A stretch of 64,000 nucleotides of DNA from Coix lacryma-jobi var. lacryma-jobi (GCA_009763385.1 CM019826.1:80609942-80673941), one strand, 5' to 3'. Shown: positions 20,531-33,001, counted from the first letter of the stretch. Notes: generated from the sequence alone by a model not told the origin. Program-made: numbers and translations.

Positions 20531-22475
20531 TGCGGATACATGGGTGTATGCCGAGTCTCTGAGTGATGAGTGATTGTCAACGGGTTTGATGCGCATGTTC
20601 TTTGGCTCGTGTTGTGCAGGTGTCGAGCACGGAGACAGTGATCGAGGGCAAGGTGAAGGTCAAGTTGAGACGTGCCGTGCCGACGGACTGGGTGCGATGA
20701 AGGATGGGCGTGCCGTGCGGCGGACGTGCCATGCCGATGTATCGAGCAGTGAAGGGCGGACGTGAGGCTTGGACTGAGGGACCGGAGTGCCTGAGGATCA
20801 GCTGTGGTGGCTGGAAGCCTGGGACAGCGACGAGCGGAGACTTGCGGGGCACGGTGTTGCTCGGGTCGAGGACCTGGGGACACGTGTTGGTGGACGGGGT
20901 GCACGGGCGGTGCATCCCCTCTACAGCTCCGGTTTGTTGGTTGAGCCAGAGAAAAACCAACGGGTGGACGGTTTCCGAGTTTGGGCCTCAAAACTCGGGC
21001 GCTGCGGGTTTCTGAGTTTGGGCCACAAAACTCAGGCTGGTGGGCTGGTTTCCCGGTTTGGGCCTCAAAACCGGGGGTTGCTGGAAAAGGCTGGTTTCCC
21101 GGTTTGGGCCACAAAACCGGGGGTGCAGAGCGAGGGCGGCACGTGGCGGCGATCCAGAGGTTGCGTCGAGGCAACGCTTCGGTTCGAGCGGGCGTGGCCG
21201 TCGGATCTACCTACCACCGCGGGTTGGACCAGAATAGCCTTAGGGTTTAGCTGGTTCGCTCTGTAATTAGTTTAGAGAGGGGTAGAGTAGGAAATAGGCT
21301 TAGTCTAGGTTAGTATAAGTAGTCCAGGGGAGACACCCTCCTCCCTATCTCAGTTTTAGCTATCTCAGTTAGTGCTTTCATTTGCTAGGGTTTCCTGCTC
21401 TCCCATCCCCTGCTTTAGCTAGTTGAGATCCGCAGAGAGACTCCACTCTGTGTACTGTTGATTTGAGGAAGTGAGGCCGTATCCTCACCTTGGAGCACAG
21501 ATCGATGGCTTGATTTGCGTCTTTGTTTCGAATTCGTGGCTATGATTTCCGTTGTGTTCGTGTTCTTCGCGGAATCCTTTTTCCCATGATTTTCCCATCG
21601 CTTGATCTCTTTGCTCGGTTCATCTTTTGCGAATCCGCTTGAACCAAGTTGTTCTAGAACGTGAGGCACTTCTTTCCACCGAAGGAATCATCCTCTAACC
21701 ACACGGTCTAGGAGATCGATCGATTTTTCGTTTCGGGTCAAGTTTTCTCTCTTCCCCCGAAATTCTTCGATTCACCGATTTGGAGATAGGTTCGAGCCAT
21801 GATCTCTTAGAGATAGCTCACTATACTCCTTGTGACTTATCTCACCAAGTTTGATCCCTAGAGGAATTGTTTTAGGTGAGATTGAGACAAATCGGTTGAC
21901 AAACGGGACTGCTGTGCTCTGACCGGACGCTGGCATCGGGTCGACCGGACGCTGACCAAGTGCGTCCGGTCGTTGAATGCTCAGCGAGTCTCCCTGCAGC
22001 TCGACCGGACGCTCTGATTGTTGAGTGACCGGACTCACCGGTGCTACTGTTCCCGTGTTTTGTCTCTGTGTGATCGGACGCAGGAGAACCGACCGGACGC
22101 TCCCCTGGCCAGAGTCCGGTCAGTTCCAGAGAGCTCCCAGATCAGGTTTTGAGCGACCGGACGCGTCCGGTCCCTGCTGACCGGACGCAGGCCAGAGTCC
22201 GGTCGATCCAGTTTCGCGCGTTTTCGTTCGCGGTTCGTTCGTTCTTAATCGGATTCGAGTTCCGTCTTTTGCGTTGGCTTTCTAAGGTTGTCTAGTGTCC
22301 CGCTGTGCTTCTAGGAAGCATCCACCCTACATCTAGGGTCGTGGACATTAGCAAGCTCTAGGGTTCGCTCTTGGGGTTGATTTTGGGACAGTGGCATCTA
22401 GTTTCCGAAAGGAAATTTTGAAGCTCCCATTCACCCCCCCCTCTGGTCGCTTTCGGTTAGCTTCTCGGTCCTTCA
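20531..22475 (+). repeat. 3' LTR of element C
   Basis: It has exactly the same length as the 5' LTR (1,945 bp) with about 12 substitutions, most of them transitions. All LTR features recur at an offset of 9,542 bp, including the hairpins and the palindrome. Confidence 0.95.
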
Positions 22476-24332
22476 TTCATCCATGGTTTGGGCTGAACAT
22501 TGAAGATCCAAAACTCAAACCATAGACACACAAACCTACTCTCAGGATCACAAAAGGTGCTAGCCTAGCTTTGAGTCTTGCTTGGGCGCTGATGACAAAC
22601 AGGATGCAACTTACCTTGTATGAGACAACCTATGCCTGCAACCATCATTGCCCAAGACATCAAGACAAGAAGTGGGAAGTTATCCTCTTTTCTAATCAAG
22701 AGCTAGCTTGGGAGACAAGATGGTACCATTACAACAATAGCAAGATCTACAAGTCAAACACATGAACATGTTGTTGGAAGTCCATCTACATCACAAGCCA
22801 GCCCGGGAGAGACAATTCCGTTGTCTAGATGTGTTTGACAATCAAAGGGAGGAAGGAGAAACCCAACTTCAAACATATTGATCTCCTACCCACCACTTTG
22901 ATCAATACAAACCACTAGATGCTATCTCAGTCGAGAAGAAGAATATGATCCACCACTCATTCTTGGAAGATCGTTCTTGAACACCATCAATATTATCATC
23001 TTTGCCGGACCTGGAGAAGTCAACTTTTGGATCTTTCGCTGCATCTTCAACATCTACATCACTTATGAGCAGCCAAAGAGAACCAAGAGAAGACGTCGAA
23101 GGGAGAACCAACTGCCAAGAATTGAGGACGGCATCATGAAGGATGAAGCCACTGCACCACAAAAGTTAGAAGATGAAGAGATAGTACCTGAACCAGCAAA
23201 TCAAGAAGAACAGTCGATAAGATCTCCATCATCTAGACACTTTGAGAGAACAAGTCTCAATTGTGACATTACAAGACAAAAGACTCTCATGGAGGCACTC
23301 GAGTAGCAGCTCTAAATACAAGTCTCTTGCCAACCCAATGATTAAAGGAAAACAAGAAAGCATGACAAGAGAAGAATGCAGAACTGCCCCTACATCCTCA
23401 TAATACAGAATTAATACAAGAAAGAGAGGATCCTAGTCAGCATACTCGAGGAACAATGCACCTTCGCTGATAAGACGACATAAGAGAAGGAAGATCGATA
23501 CCTCTAAAGATGATTCCACTGTGATCTTCCTCCTCTCAAGCACAATGTGAGACGAGCAAGAGAAGACAAGCCATTCATAAACAACAACCAGCTAGACAAG
23601 AGAAGCTTCCACAAGGAGGTTCGACACATCACTCTTCAATAACAAAGTAACATTTCAAGGTAAGTAACCATCACTTTAAAAAGCTTCTTCTTGATTCTAG
23701 TATCAACATAAATAAAGAACTAAACATGTTTAAGTTGCACCTCACTTGATCCAACATAATCAACTCAACATGTTCAGTCCTTTAATCTTTGTTCTTAGCT
23801 TTACTCTCTTGAATCTCACTGTCTTAACTAAATAAGCTAAAATGTTGTGCATCTAACCTTTGGAAGATGATATATCTCAATCATGAAAAGATCGACACTT
23901 TATGCATAGATTATCCTTCATAGGGTTAAGTAATTTGATCGGTTGAATATTTTAAGATGCTACTTTCATGCTCATCCTCTGACCTTATCACTCATGTTAA
24001 GATTGAATAGAATACATAAATAAAAAGTTTATCTTGTGCAATGTGCCTAAGGTTAGAAGGGAATAAACAAAACTTTTGGTTCTATTGGTGTTTTTCCACC
24101 GATAGAGCCCATGCACTTGATCTCTACCTTGTCTTTATGAGCAGGACACACTCTTGAGCAAACATGGAGAAGTTTATCACTCCCAAATTCTACAGAGTGA
24201 AGGTCCTAGATCTATAAGAACATGCACACTGAGCAAGATGCTGCCAGCTTCCACAATTAACGCTTCACTTCAAACTCTTGGGCAAACGAAGAACATGAGT
24301 GACACCATATCAAGAAGCATAAACAAGAAGGA
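22476..24332 (+). other. Element B internal region after element C, degenerate
   Basis: It starts with the right TTCAT duplication. Open frames here (22571-22765, 22977-23306, 24154-24336) are short; the second is basic (KRTKRRRRREN) then acidic. None has a domain I can name. The region probably derives from gag and linker sequence of an Athila relative, now without a continuous frame. Confidence 0.45.
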
Positions 24333-24719
24333 ATGATGGAAGACGTCATAGTCAGAATTAGAGGTCATGAAGTCCCCACAGACTTCTTGATCCTCGACAT
24401 GGGAGAAGACAATGATGTCCACCTCATCCTAAAAAGACCATTCCTCTACACTACAAGTGCAATCATCTACAAGTGGAAATCCATTTTCACTTTCCTAGAG
24501 AAAAGGCACGATGCAACTTCATCAATTACATACCCAATGAAGCACCCAAGAAGAATAGAAGTGAAAGACGCCGCTCTCAACGCCAAAGAAGACAATCTAT
24601 CAAGAATAGAGAGGCCAATCATGACGAAGAAGCTCTCGCCACTGTCCGAAGAAAAGAAGGAAGAGAAACCTCAAGACAGTGATCCACGGGAAGTGAAGAC
24701 TCAGACCAAGAAAGTATAG
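24333..24719 (+). pseudogene. Element B gag-end/protease-like remnant
   Basis: The first 50 residues (VIVRIRGHEVPTDFLILDMG, then LILKRPFLYTTSAIIY) resemble the stretch around LILGRPFL found in the protease region of Athila-type elements, with the Gly of that motif changed to Lys. Downstream, the overlapping frame 24473-24682 (FPREKARCNF, then a run rich in Arg, Lys and Ser) looks like the true continuation, which implies a frameshift near 24470. Nothing like RT follows. It is a remnant, not a working enzyme. Confidence 0.5.
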
Positions 24720-26795
24720 AAGAAAAAGTCTGCACCTAAGAGGTACAATCAATAACAACTTTCTAAACGTCTGACATACCTCGGAAGGTCGGAACCAAGG
24801 GAAGGTCCGGTTCATCGGACCTAAATATCCGAACTTTCGCCAAAAGGTAAAAACCGGTAGTTATCCTCATATTTCTCATATTTAATTTTTAGTCATTTAT
24901 TGCATCATCATATTTAACCATTGCATCATCATATTTAATTCACAAACATTTTAATTTCTGCATTGCAAAAGAAAATAAAAATATTGCATTTGTTACACTA
25001 CATCATAAACTATGAAGCCCCATGTGAATAATTCTATGGTGTGTAAAAACCCACGGGAATGTTCATCGTGGTGGCATAAAAAAAATAAAAATAAATATGC
25101 ATGCATTCATCCTGTGCATTTTCTCTTGCATCATAAAAATATAAAATACAAAAATATTAAGAAAGATATCTTACTAAAATTCTAGACAACTAAGGCTTAC
25201 GTGGCCAACCACTAACGCTTAATCTGTTCCACAAGTTTTGTTGTCTATTTGAGTTTCACAGGATTTGAAAGGCCAAGAAAAGCTGACGAGCAAGTGAATG
25301 CTCCATCCACTGTTGGAGCACTGTCTCAACAAACATCAACATCAATCAATGCTCTAATAGAGGAAGGACATATCCACTGCCAGTCTGCTACATTGCAAGA
25401 TCGAATGACTATGTCAACATTCAGCTTGGGTGAATGCATCCCCATGTATCCACGTAAGTATCTCTATCCTCTTAAGTTTTTCAAACAAATTCAAAACACC
25501 AAAAAATTGTGAGCACATGAAGGCTCACCCTTAAAAAGAAAAGAACGAAAATATGTGGGCACATGAAGGCTCACCATTAATTAAAAAAGAGACAAAAATA
25601 TATGGGCACATGAAGGCTCAACGCTATTAAGGAAACTAGCATGGGGGAGACGCACCCCCGTTAGCTTCGCGATTCAGGTATATCTTTATTATTATTACTA
25701 CTACTATTATTATTGACTTTTATTTTATATCTTAAAGTGTGTTAGACTAAATAAATAAAATAGTGTGTCTAGTTTATTTTAAGAAGTTGAGAACTAAAGA
25801 AGAACCCTCTCTCAAATCATTTGCATGGAAATGATGAATAGTTGCTCTATCTAATTTCTTTCAAGTACCTAGCCTTCAAAGCATGAGTTCTCCTAATTAA
25901 TAATGATGCCTTAAAATAAAATTAAATACATGGATGGCAAATACTTAATCTAAGGTCTAGGTAATTAGGATATGTCATGTGATGGTCTAAGCTGCTATTA
26001 TCTTGTTCTAAACAACACTAAAGTTCCGGAGATTTCTAAATATGAATATGACTAATAATTGCATTGAGTTAAATTAAGCTTTGTGACCCTGTGAGATGTT
26101 ATCTTGCCATTGAATTGAGATCACTTACACATTTCATCCATCTTCCGCATAAATGCTCATAATTATCTGTTGCTACCCTCTCAGAAGTTTGTTGGAAGCA
26201 TACGGCTATTAAAAAAAAGAGAGAAAAGAAAAAAAAGATCCAAGGAAATAAAAAGGGACAGGTGTCCGAAACCTCAAAAAGATAGATCCCGAGGAAATAA
26301 AAAGGGACAAGCGTCCGGAACCTCGAAAAGAAAAAAAAAGAAGAAAAAAAATGTCAGAAAAAATGGGCACGTGCCCGACAGTAGAATTAGCCTGATAGTC
26401 ATATGTCTCTAATAGACAGAAGAGAGTGAATATATTCAAAAGAGCATCCGACTCCATTTTCCATACACATGCACTTCTTGATTCAATGGTTGGTTGACTT
26501 TCTCTTTGGATCCATTGTTTAATTTAACAACATATGTATTAATGCTTTTGAAAAATAATTAAAACTCCAGGATAAAGGTGAAGTGAAAGAATTAGAGACA
26601 TAGTGCTTGATTTGATTGTTCAATCTCTCAATTATTTAAGATCTAAGGTAAGAGTAATAAGCCCCATGAAGAATAACATGATATGTTTCGGAGAATTTTT
26701 GTTTAACGGCAAGTATACTTGTTGGAAGTGAAGATATTGTAGCAACTCCTGATCCATTGTTAAGTTTTGGTTTTGCTAAGGGACTAGCAAAGGGT
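24720..26795 (+). other. Element B 3' non-coding region with tandem repeats
   Basis: AT-rich, no gene. Three copies of a unit containing GGGCACATGAAGGCTCA lie at about 25508-25625, each followed by an A-rich run. Two copies of a unit containing GAGGAAATAAAAAGGGACAR with CGTCCGGAACCTC-like ends lie at about 26230-26330. Both arrays are short and imperfect. Confidence 0.6.
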
Positions 26796-26809
26796 AAGCT
26801 TGGGGGAAT
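26796..26809 (+). promoter_or_regulatory. Polypurine tract of element B
   Basis: AAGCTTGGGGGAAT lies directly before the TG of the 3' LTR at 26810. Confidence 0.7.
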
Positions 26810-28128
26810 TGTTGACGCTGGTTATCTATCAAAATTAAAGGATAAATAAATATGAAAAGGGCAAGAATTTGATCACCAACAAAGGTTTAGGGTTTCAACT
26901 GATAATATTCCACGAGTTTTGGTGAGTTATGATTCTGCAGGGACTAAACCAGGAAATCGGCACCGATAGCTTCCCATAGAAGGAAACCGTCGGGAGATAA
27001 TGCAACCGCCACGTCGGGATACTTCTAGAAGACTCCAGAGAACACATAGAGACACCACGAGAAAGGGCACCGCGGTCCACTTCCAAGTGGGACCGACCGG
27101 TCCCTGGGCCCACCGGTCGGTCTCCCCCCGGTCCCGCTGGCTTCCGTCTTCTGCAAGCTTCCTCCACCGACCTCTAGGATGCATCTTAGCCATACCTTAA
27201 GTCGGTTTGATCTAACGGCCGCGGTTGATCCCTCAGGGCTATATAAGCAGCCCCAGACCCCCCTCTCCAGGCATCTTCATCTTCATTATTCATCTCCACA
27301 TCAGAAACTAGGGTTTCAATTAGAAGTAGAGGTCTCTCTAGATGAATCTCTTCTAGTTCATCTAGAATTAGATCTAGTTCATCTAGTTGTAATCAAGAGC
27401 CAGCTATCAAGTACAAGACTAGTTACCCCTCTAGTTTAGGTTTAGAACCTAGTCTTATATTAGAACTAGAAGAGAGAGAGAGAGAGGAAGAGATCAAGAA
27501 GGAGCTCCGGCCTGTCAGATCCACTTCTTCATCCTGTACCTGTGGATTCAAGTTCATCATCAACTTCAGCGATTGTTTTGGTAATCAACGTCTATATTTA
27601 AGTTTGAGCTATTGTTCTTATTATTCTTAAAGATTTATGACTCTCTTTTGAGTACTTTAATTCTAGTCATTCTAGAGTTAGAGTAGTTGGATTGTGTAAG
27701 TGTGGTGCTTAGACTTGATAGCTCATATATGCCTCCTATAACGCTGGTAGTAGTGGTTGTTCGCAAGGGTGACTCTTATAGCCTTGTTGATTCTTCTATA
27801 GTCCACTTACCCGTGTGTAGGCTCGTTAGGATTATACATTTGCATAAAAGACTCATACTCTGTTTGTGACCTTTTATGGCAACTTCCCCACTAAGAATAA
27901 TATAAACATATCACTCTTGAATTGGATTTAGACAGCCTTAATGATCCCCTCTATACTTCTACATTCTCCGTCTTTGTTAGCTACTCAGGGGTTAGGCTTT
28001 AAGACTTATCATTATCCGTTCCTTTGGGTTCGATATTAAAACTGGGTTACTCCGGTGAAGTGCTACATCGGTAGATCTTATCTGTGCGCTTGCGGATAAA
28101 GTAGAGTGTGCGTTAATTTATACCAACA
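26810..28128 (+). repeat. 3' LTR of element B
   Basis: It is the full-length partner of 8447-9768, ending ACCAACA and followed by CTTAT (28129-28133). Its last 149 bp (27980-28128) recur at 33658-33806 because of the tandem duplication. Confidence 0.9.
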
Positions 28129-28133
28129 CTTAT

Positions 28134-28950
28134 CTACTATGATTACAAACGAAGTAGACTCTGCTATCTCCCCGGCCGCTCCGTCAACACCATCGAAGTG
28201 CACTTCCATGGCGTGACTTATTTCCGGGGTGACTTCGAGGCTACCCAAGTCTTGGCCAGTGTAGGCCTAGGCAGCCCCGAGAGCCATGGCAGCACCATGG
28301 CGGACGTCGTGAAGAGCGACCTCATGTACCCTTATGGGAATGTTGATCACCCTCTCTGCGACGCTGTCGCCGGCGGTGTTCACGGAGTCAGCCGCCTCGT
28401 TCCCCGCTTCGTGAAGGGCCTCCAAGCGCACGGTCAGGTCCGCAGAATAGATGAAGACACATCAAATTTGAGCAAGGGAAATTCAATTAGATGAAAATTC
28501 TTCTGAGAGAGAAAAATACCGGTGACTCGTGCATCGGACTCGGCGCATTATTGAATCGCCCGGGAGGCCCTCGCCTCTGCCTCCTCCAACGCCTTTTGGA
28601 GTTGGGCGATGTGGTCTTCAAGGAGGCAGTTCCTGATGGTAGCCTCCGAGTGAAGGTTCCGCATTTCTGTCATCTGACGGTAATGGCAAGTGGCCATCGA
28701 CTCAGAGCTACTGGAGGAGGGGTTTTCAGAGACCGATTCCATTCCAGGGGAGGCGCCAAAGCAGTCGCGGCATTAGAAGGACCTTCGTCGATTCTGGATG
28801 AGGGCAGAGGAAGTCAAGTTAGACTTTTAGAATAATGGGAACTGGAGTCGACTAGGCGTGAAGAGAGGCAAACCTAATACGGCACTGAGGTTGGTAACGG
28901 GAGATTACTTCCTCCTCTGCAGGGTGCTTACCACGGTTGTTGTCTGCCAT
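28134..28950 (-). pseudogene. Antisense gene of element A (Tat-type), copy 1
   Basis: Tat elements carry an extra gene on the opposite strand between integrase and 3' LTR; this is its remnant. On the minus strand an ATG at 28950-28948 opens MADNNRGKHPAEEEVISRYQ. A middle part (28742-28548) reads as a Ser-rich then Gln/Glu/Ala coiled-coil segment (MTEMRNLHSEATIRNCLLED). A third part (about 28430-28134) reads LTVRLEALHEAGNEAADSVN, and further on GQDLGSLEVTPEISHAMEV, with an in-frame TAG between. The pieces are separated by intron-like gaps with GT starts; the acceptor before the third part reads CGG rather than CAG. Function is unknown in the family. Confidence 0.6.
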
Positions 28951-29306
28951 TGGAAGAGGAAGAGGTAGGCTTTTGGACGGAAAAGCTTTTGGCAAGAAAA
29001 AGGGGTTTTTTGATGGAAGACAAAAGCAAGCAGAAGATGTGCTCTGAGTGTGACGGAAGATGGAGACGAAGGGGAATTTATATTGGAAGATTGAATCTCA
29101 GAAGGGGAAAAGATGCCGCTTCGTACAATGTGTGCAGAGTACTCGAGTGGGATGTTAAATCACAACACAGTTTTCAAGAGAAGAGCAGCCGTCTCGCATT
29201 GATCGTCAAGATATTGTTCATACTGTTTGAAATATCGAAGGGAAAGAAAGAAAAGGACTCAAAATTTTGGAATAAAATAAATTTCATCCCAAAATTGGGG
29301 GCCATG
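28951..29306 (+). other. Element A 3' region up to the LTR, with purine tract
   Basis: This stretch lies upstream of the antisense gene start and so may hold its promoter on the minus strand. The purine tract AAAATTGGGGGCC stands at 29291-29303, just before the 3' LTR. A 137-codon plus-strand frame (28950-29363) crosses it but shows no domain. Confidence 0.6.
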
Positions 29307-30960
29307 TGTTTACACCAGATTTTGGATCAAGAGGATTATTATTTAGTAAGCATAAACAACTGATTTATTAAAGAAAAGGATCGGCCTGAAAATAAAGAAG
29401 CTTGTGTGGGTCAAGCGTAACTAGAAGGATTCATGTGGACCAACGCAACGGGCTTCGAAGGTGTGTCGAACTCGACCAAGGAGTTCAAGTTTGGGTCGTC
29501 TTTTATTTTACCTTTTTTGTAACCTACTCGTGCTAGGGCAAGAGTCAATCGGGTTATAAATAGCTAGAAACCCGAATTTTGTAAGACATCCAATCAATCA
29601 ATACACCGGCCACCGGCCAAAAAACCCTAGGAGTTGGAGTAACGTAGATCTCGGCGAGACCTTGAATCAGACAGGGCTGCATTGGCATCGACCGACCTCC
29701 GGTTTGCTTGAAAGTTTCACCAATGGCTTGTGTCATCGTGTAATAAGGCTGTATTTGGCATTGACCAAACTCTTGTTAAGCTATGGCATGGTTAGTTATC
29801 GATACAAAGTTTGTCTTTTGTGAGACTATCTTAACTCTGATCAATCTCTTACTTTAGTCAATCTTGATTAGTTATCGGCTCTATTGGTTTGACAAGCTAA
29901 TAGATTCATCAAGTTATTGATGTTGTTTCATATTTTAATGTGTTTCTTTATGTTTCAAATAACATCTTGCTCAGTCAAGATTGACAAAGTAGTTTAATCT
30001 TAAAGGATGCTTAGTTTCGGCTGTTTTTGGGATCTACATGCTCACAACAGAGAAAATAGCCGATATAAGCCTTTCATCGACTATTTTGTCAATCTTGGTT
30101 GTTACATGTTGTGCGTTCGAGATATCCGATAAAATAATGGTCTGATATAAGAGCAGATAGATTTGATCTAATATGTTTATTACGGCTGTATTTCCGAACC
30201 GCACTGATATATATGATAGATTAGTTTTGTTTGATCTTAAGCCAAATCATGATTTTAACGGATAGATCTTGTTCGTGCCTCATGGACCCTGCATCGGCTG
30301 AAATAGCCGATTCAGTTATACTTTCTTCATAGTGTGTACTTTTAAGTGGTTTGAAATTAATGGATCTACTCTTTGCACAAGACATGATCTAGCTTAACGA
30401 TCATTATGGCTGCATGGAGACACCCCACTGTTGATGTTTACGTTATTTTATCGATCTATTTATTATTATGGCAGCATGGAGACACCCCACTGTTAATGAA
30501 TAGAACTGCTTGTGTAATTAGTCGATACATTGGTTTCATATTGCTTAGACGTACAAATAGATCTTTATTTCTTTCTCTTTTAAGCTCATCGGTTGTTTGT
30601 TTATTCTGAGTACTCCTTTATATATTTCATAGCCGACATGTTTCATATCTTTTGCCAGTATTCTTATTCAAATCTCTTGGGAGTTGACTCTGTAGTCAAT
30701 GTTCTATTAACAATGGCTGTATCAGAGCCGCACATTTTGGAACTGTCTGGCACAAAACCGGCAGGTTCCATGTTTTAACAATCTTTTTCTTCTCCTTGTT
30801 AATTGCAGGTCAAATTGACTGGCACGCCCGAAGTCGATCTCGCTAAGATTCTGCTCCACCATCCATTGAAGGTTCAGGAGGTCAAGACCTTGCTGTGTAC
30901 CCCTCTGAGGACCGTGTGCTCGAGTGTGTTGGCGCGACCGACCGAGATTTTACGTCAAAA
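29307..30960 (+). repeat. 3' LTR of element A, copy 1
   Basis: It matches 348-2001 along its length. It ends ACGTCAAAA where the 5' LTR has ACGTCAACA, so the terminal CA is lost or the boundary is 2 bp further right. The second copy made by the tandem duplication is 34985-36638. Confidence 0.88.
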
Positions 30961-32439
30961 CAAACTTGTTGTTTGACAACATTAAATAGCTTAAACCAGT
31001 TTAAGTTGTTTTAAGCATGTTTACTTGCTAGATTTGTGTAGGCTGTTTTACTTGTTCCAAAATACTGAAATGCTTATAATAGTCTACTAAATGCATGAGC
31101 AAGCTACCATAATCTTTCTGGAATTCTCTGGGAGCAGATTTAAAAACAGCTTTGTTTCACCTGGCTAATTAGGTAATTAATAAGTGCATGTAAAGAAGTT
31201 AATTTGGGTAAACAATGAACTTCTCTAACATGTTTAAGATGTATATAAACTGTTTTATACATGGTTATGCCTAGAATTATGTTTTTATGTGCACCATGCT
31301 TTATAATTGCTCTCTAATCTAGCTTTAATCTTATTAGTCATATGCTTTGTAAGAATTAAATATTTGCAAACAATTCAAGTAGGCTGCAATCTTAGCTTTT
31401 CTAATATATTTAGAATGTTTTTTTAAACTATTGTTATGCTTGCTTGTACCCTAGATTATGTTGTTGTATGTGTCTTGATTAATTGTTATTGCCTAGTGTC
31501 TGTTTATTCCTTTGTAAAATGTAGAGTAACATGAGCTTGCTGCTTGTTGTTAGTTTCTTAGACTAAATAAGTGGGTTGTTCATTAGCTTTAAGTTGTAAA
31601 TTACTTAAAGTTAACAAATTGTAACACCTTAGTTTGTGTGATATGTTTGCTTCTAGATAAAGAGTCATGCTTTAATTTAGTAAACAGTAAATAAAATAAT
31701 GGCAACATCTATCCACCATGTTTGCATGTCTATATGTGTTTGTGTGCCTTGGATTGATGCTTGGTTGGTATGAGCTTGGTAATTAGTGTTGGTTGCTTAA
31801 GTTGTTTGTTTGTGTCTCCCTATGTTTGTTAAGGTTGTTTGTGTAGACGAGTTGTAATCTAAGTGGTACTCTGGTTAGTCAACCTTTTGTCCTCTGTGAG
31901 TACATGAGTGGTTGTTAAGCCTTTGTTGACCAAGCCCTCTTGACCTTTCGAGATGTCTCTAGTAGAACCCCTGTTGCTTAAAGGCCTTTGTTGTGGTGTC
32001 TAGTTCTGATGGTTTAGATTGCTTGTGCCAAAAGCTCTGTACCTACTCCTGTCCATGCCTTTTGTTCGACCAGATAGCCCGAGTTAAAGCTTCCCAAAAT
32101 GCTAGATCCAAACCGTGGTATGCCTATGCCTGTTTGTGTAGCCATGCCTTTGCCTAACCTATAGACCGAAGTTTGGCCCGTGAAGTGTTGCCTAAACCAT
32201 AGATGTTTTGTACCCCTTGTGGTGAAGGCCCTTGTTGGTTTGACCAGACGAGTTAAGTTCCTGCTAACCCCAGCCTTTGATCGTAGTTTGTCTTGCGTAG
32301 TTGTGGAGACCATGCCCAAATCCTTGTTGTATCCCCTCGGTTACCGTTTTGTTGTTGCTTGGCCAAATCAAGTTCAAGTAATCCTTTTGCTTATCATGAC
32401 CTTGGTGGCACACGACGCATCCTTGTTGTCTTGTGCCCT
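30961..32439 (+). other. Background element D, segment between A and K fragment (copy 1)
   Basis: AT-rich sequence, no gene. Phrases such as TGTAACACCTTAGTTTG (31620) resemble LTR starts of Del/Tekay elements, but there is no second boundary. It recurs at 36639-38117. Confidence 0.4.
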
Positions 32440-33001
32440 CACTACTAGACAACAGACCTTTGGACGATTTGCAAAATCAGCATTAGTCATGGAAAAATTT
32501 GTGCCCGGGACTAGAAAGGTCTTTAGCCCCGGTTGGTAACACCACCCGGGGCTAAAGTTCCCCTGCCCAACGGCTCATTTGTCAGAGGGACCTTTAGTCC
32601 TGGTTGGTGTCCCCAACCGGGGCTAAAGATTGACCTTTAGCCCCGGTTGGTGGGTTTTGCCCTGGTTGCTGTATCCAGTCGGGGCTAAATGTTGTCATTT
32701 AGCTCCGGCTAGGAACAAGGGCCGGGACTAAATGTCTCTCCCTATATTTGAACTGTTCTTCCACTTTCTTCAGCCTCTGCCCGGGGCTAGGAGCAAGATT
32801 GAGTTCTTGCTTTGTTGCTTGTTTGCTCTCTTCTCCGGTGATTTTTGTTTGTTAACGTATCTCCGGCGATTGATCTATTTCATCACATCTACGTCGACAT
32901 CGACTAATTCAAAGGTTACTGCCTTGAGTTTTTTAAAATTTTAACTGCCATATATATATATTGAGTTCATTCACTTGATAGTTTAAATTAGTACCCTAAA
33001 A

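Larger units (their letters stand above)
10989..22475 (+). mobile_element. Element C: Sirevirus-type Ty1/copia retrotransposon
   Basis: This is a complete 11,487-bp element with two 1,945-bp LTRs (10989-12933 and 20531-22475) that differ at about 12 positions by eye. Its 5-bp target duplication TTCAT is exact (10984-10988 and 22476-22480). It has an initiator-tRNA-Met type primer site, a long gag with two zinc knuckles, copia-order pol (protease, integrase, RT, RNase H) and an array of PPT-like motifs before the 3' LTR. The PPT array and the CCGGAC-rich palindromes in the LTR match features described for Sireviruses. LTR divergence near 0.6% means a recent insertion, roughly a quarter of a million years at a grass rate of 1.3e-8 per site per year. 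Confidence 0.95.
8447..28128 (+). mobile_element. Element B: non-autonomous Athila-like LTR retrotransposon, interrupted by element C
   Basis: LTRs at 8447-9768 and 26810-28128 are about 97% identical by eye. A perfect tRNA-Asp type primer site and a purine tract are present, and the 5-bp target duplication is exact. Without element C the internal region is about 5.5 kb. The only recognisable coding remnant is a gag-end/protease-like stretch near 24333-24719. No RT, RNase H or integrase motif is visible, so B must have moved using enzymes from another element. The Asp primer and the LILxRPFL-type protease remnant suggest an Athila relative. Confidence 0.85.
348..30960 (+). mobile_element. Element A: degenerate Tat-type Ty3/gypsy retrotransposon, interrupted by element B
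   Basis: Two LTRs of about 1.65 kb (348-2001 and 29307-30960), roughly 95% identical by eye, flank a gag-protease-RT-RNase H-second RNase H-integrase region in gypsy order and an antisense gene before the 3' LTR. The second RNase H and the antisense gene are typical of the Tat lineage. Element B interrupts A at 8447-28128; without B the element is about 10.9 kb. Gag-pol has many stops and frameshifts, a changed RT active-site motif and a deletion in the integrase core, so A cannot be autonomous. I could not find a matching 5-bp target duplication (CATGT before the 5' LTR, CAAAC after the 3' LTR). Confidence 0.85.

Noticed and set aside
28950..29363. 137-codon plus-strand frame before the 3' LTR of element A (repeated at 34628-35041)
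   Set aside because: It runs through the purine tract into the LTR and lies opposite the start of the antisense gene. No domain is visible, and its repetition is due to the tandem duplication.
31620..32439. TGTAACACCTTAG at 31620 as the start of a Del/Tekay LTR
   Set aside because: No matching LTR end, target duplication or partner was found, and the following sequence does not align with the LTR of element E beyond the first words.
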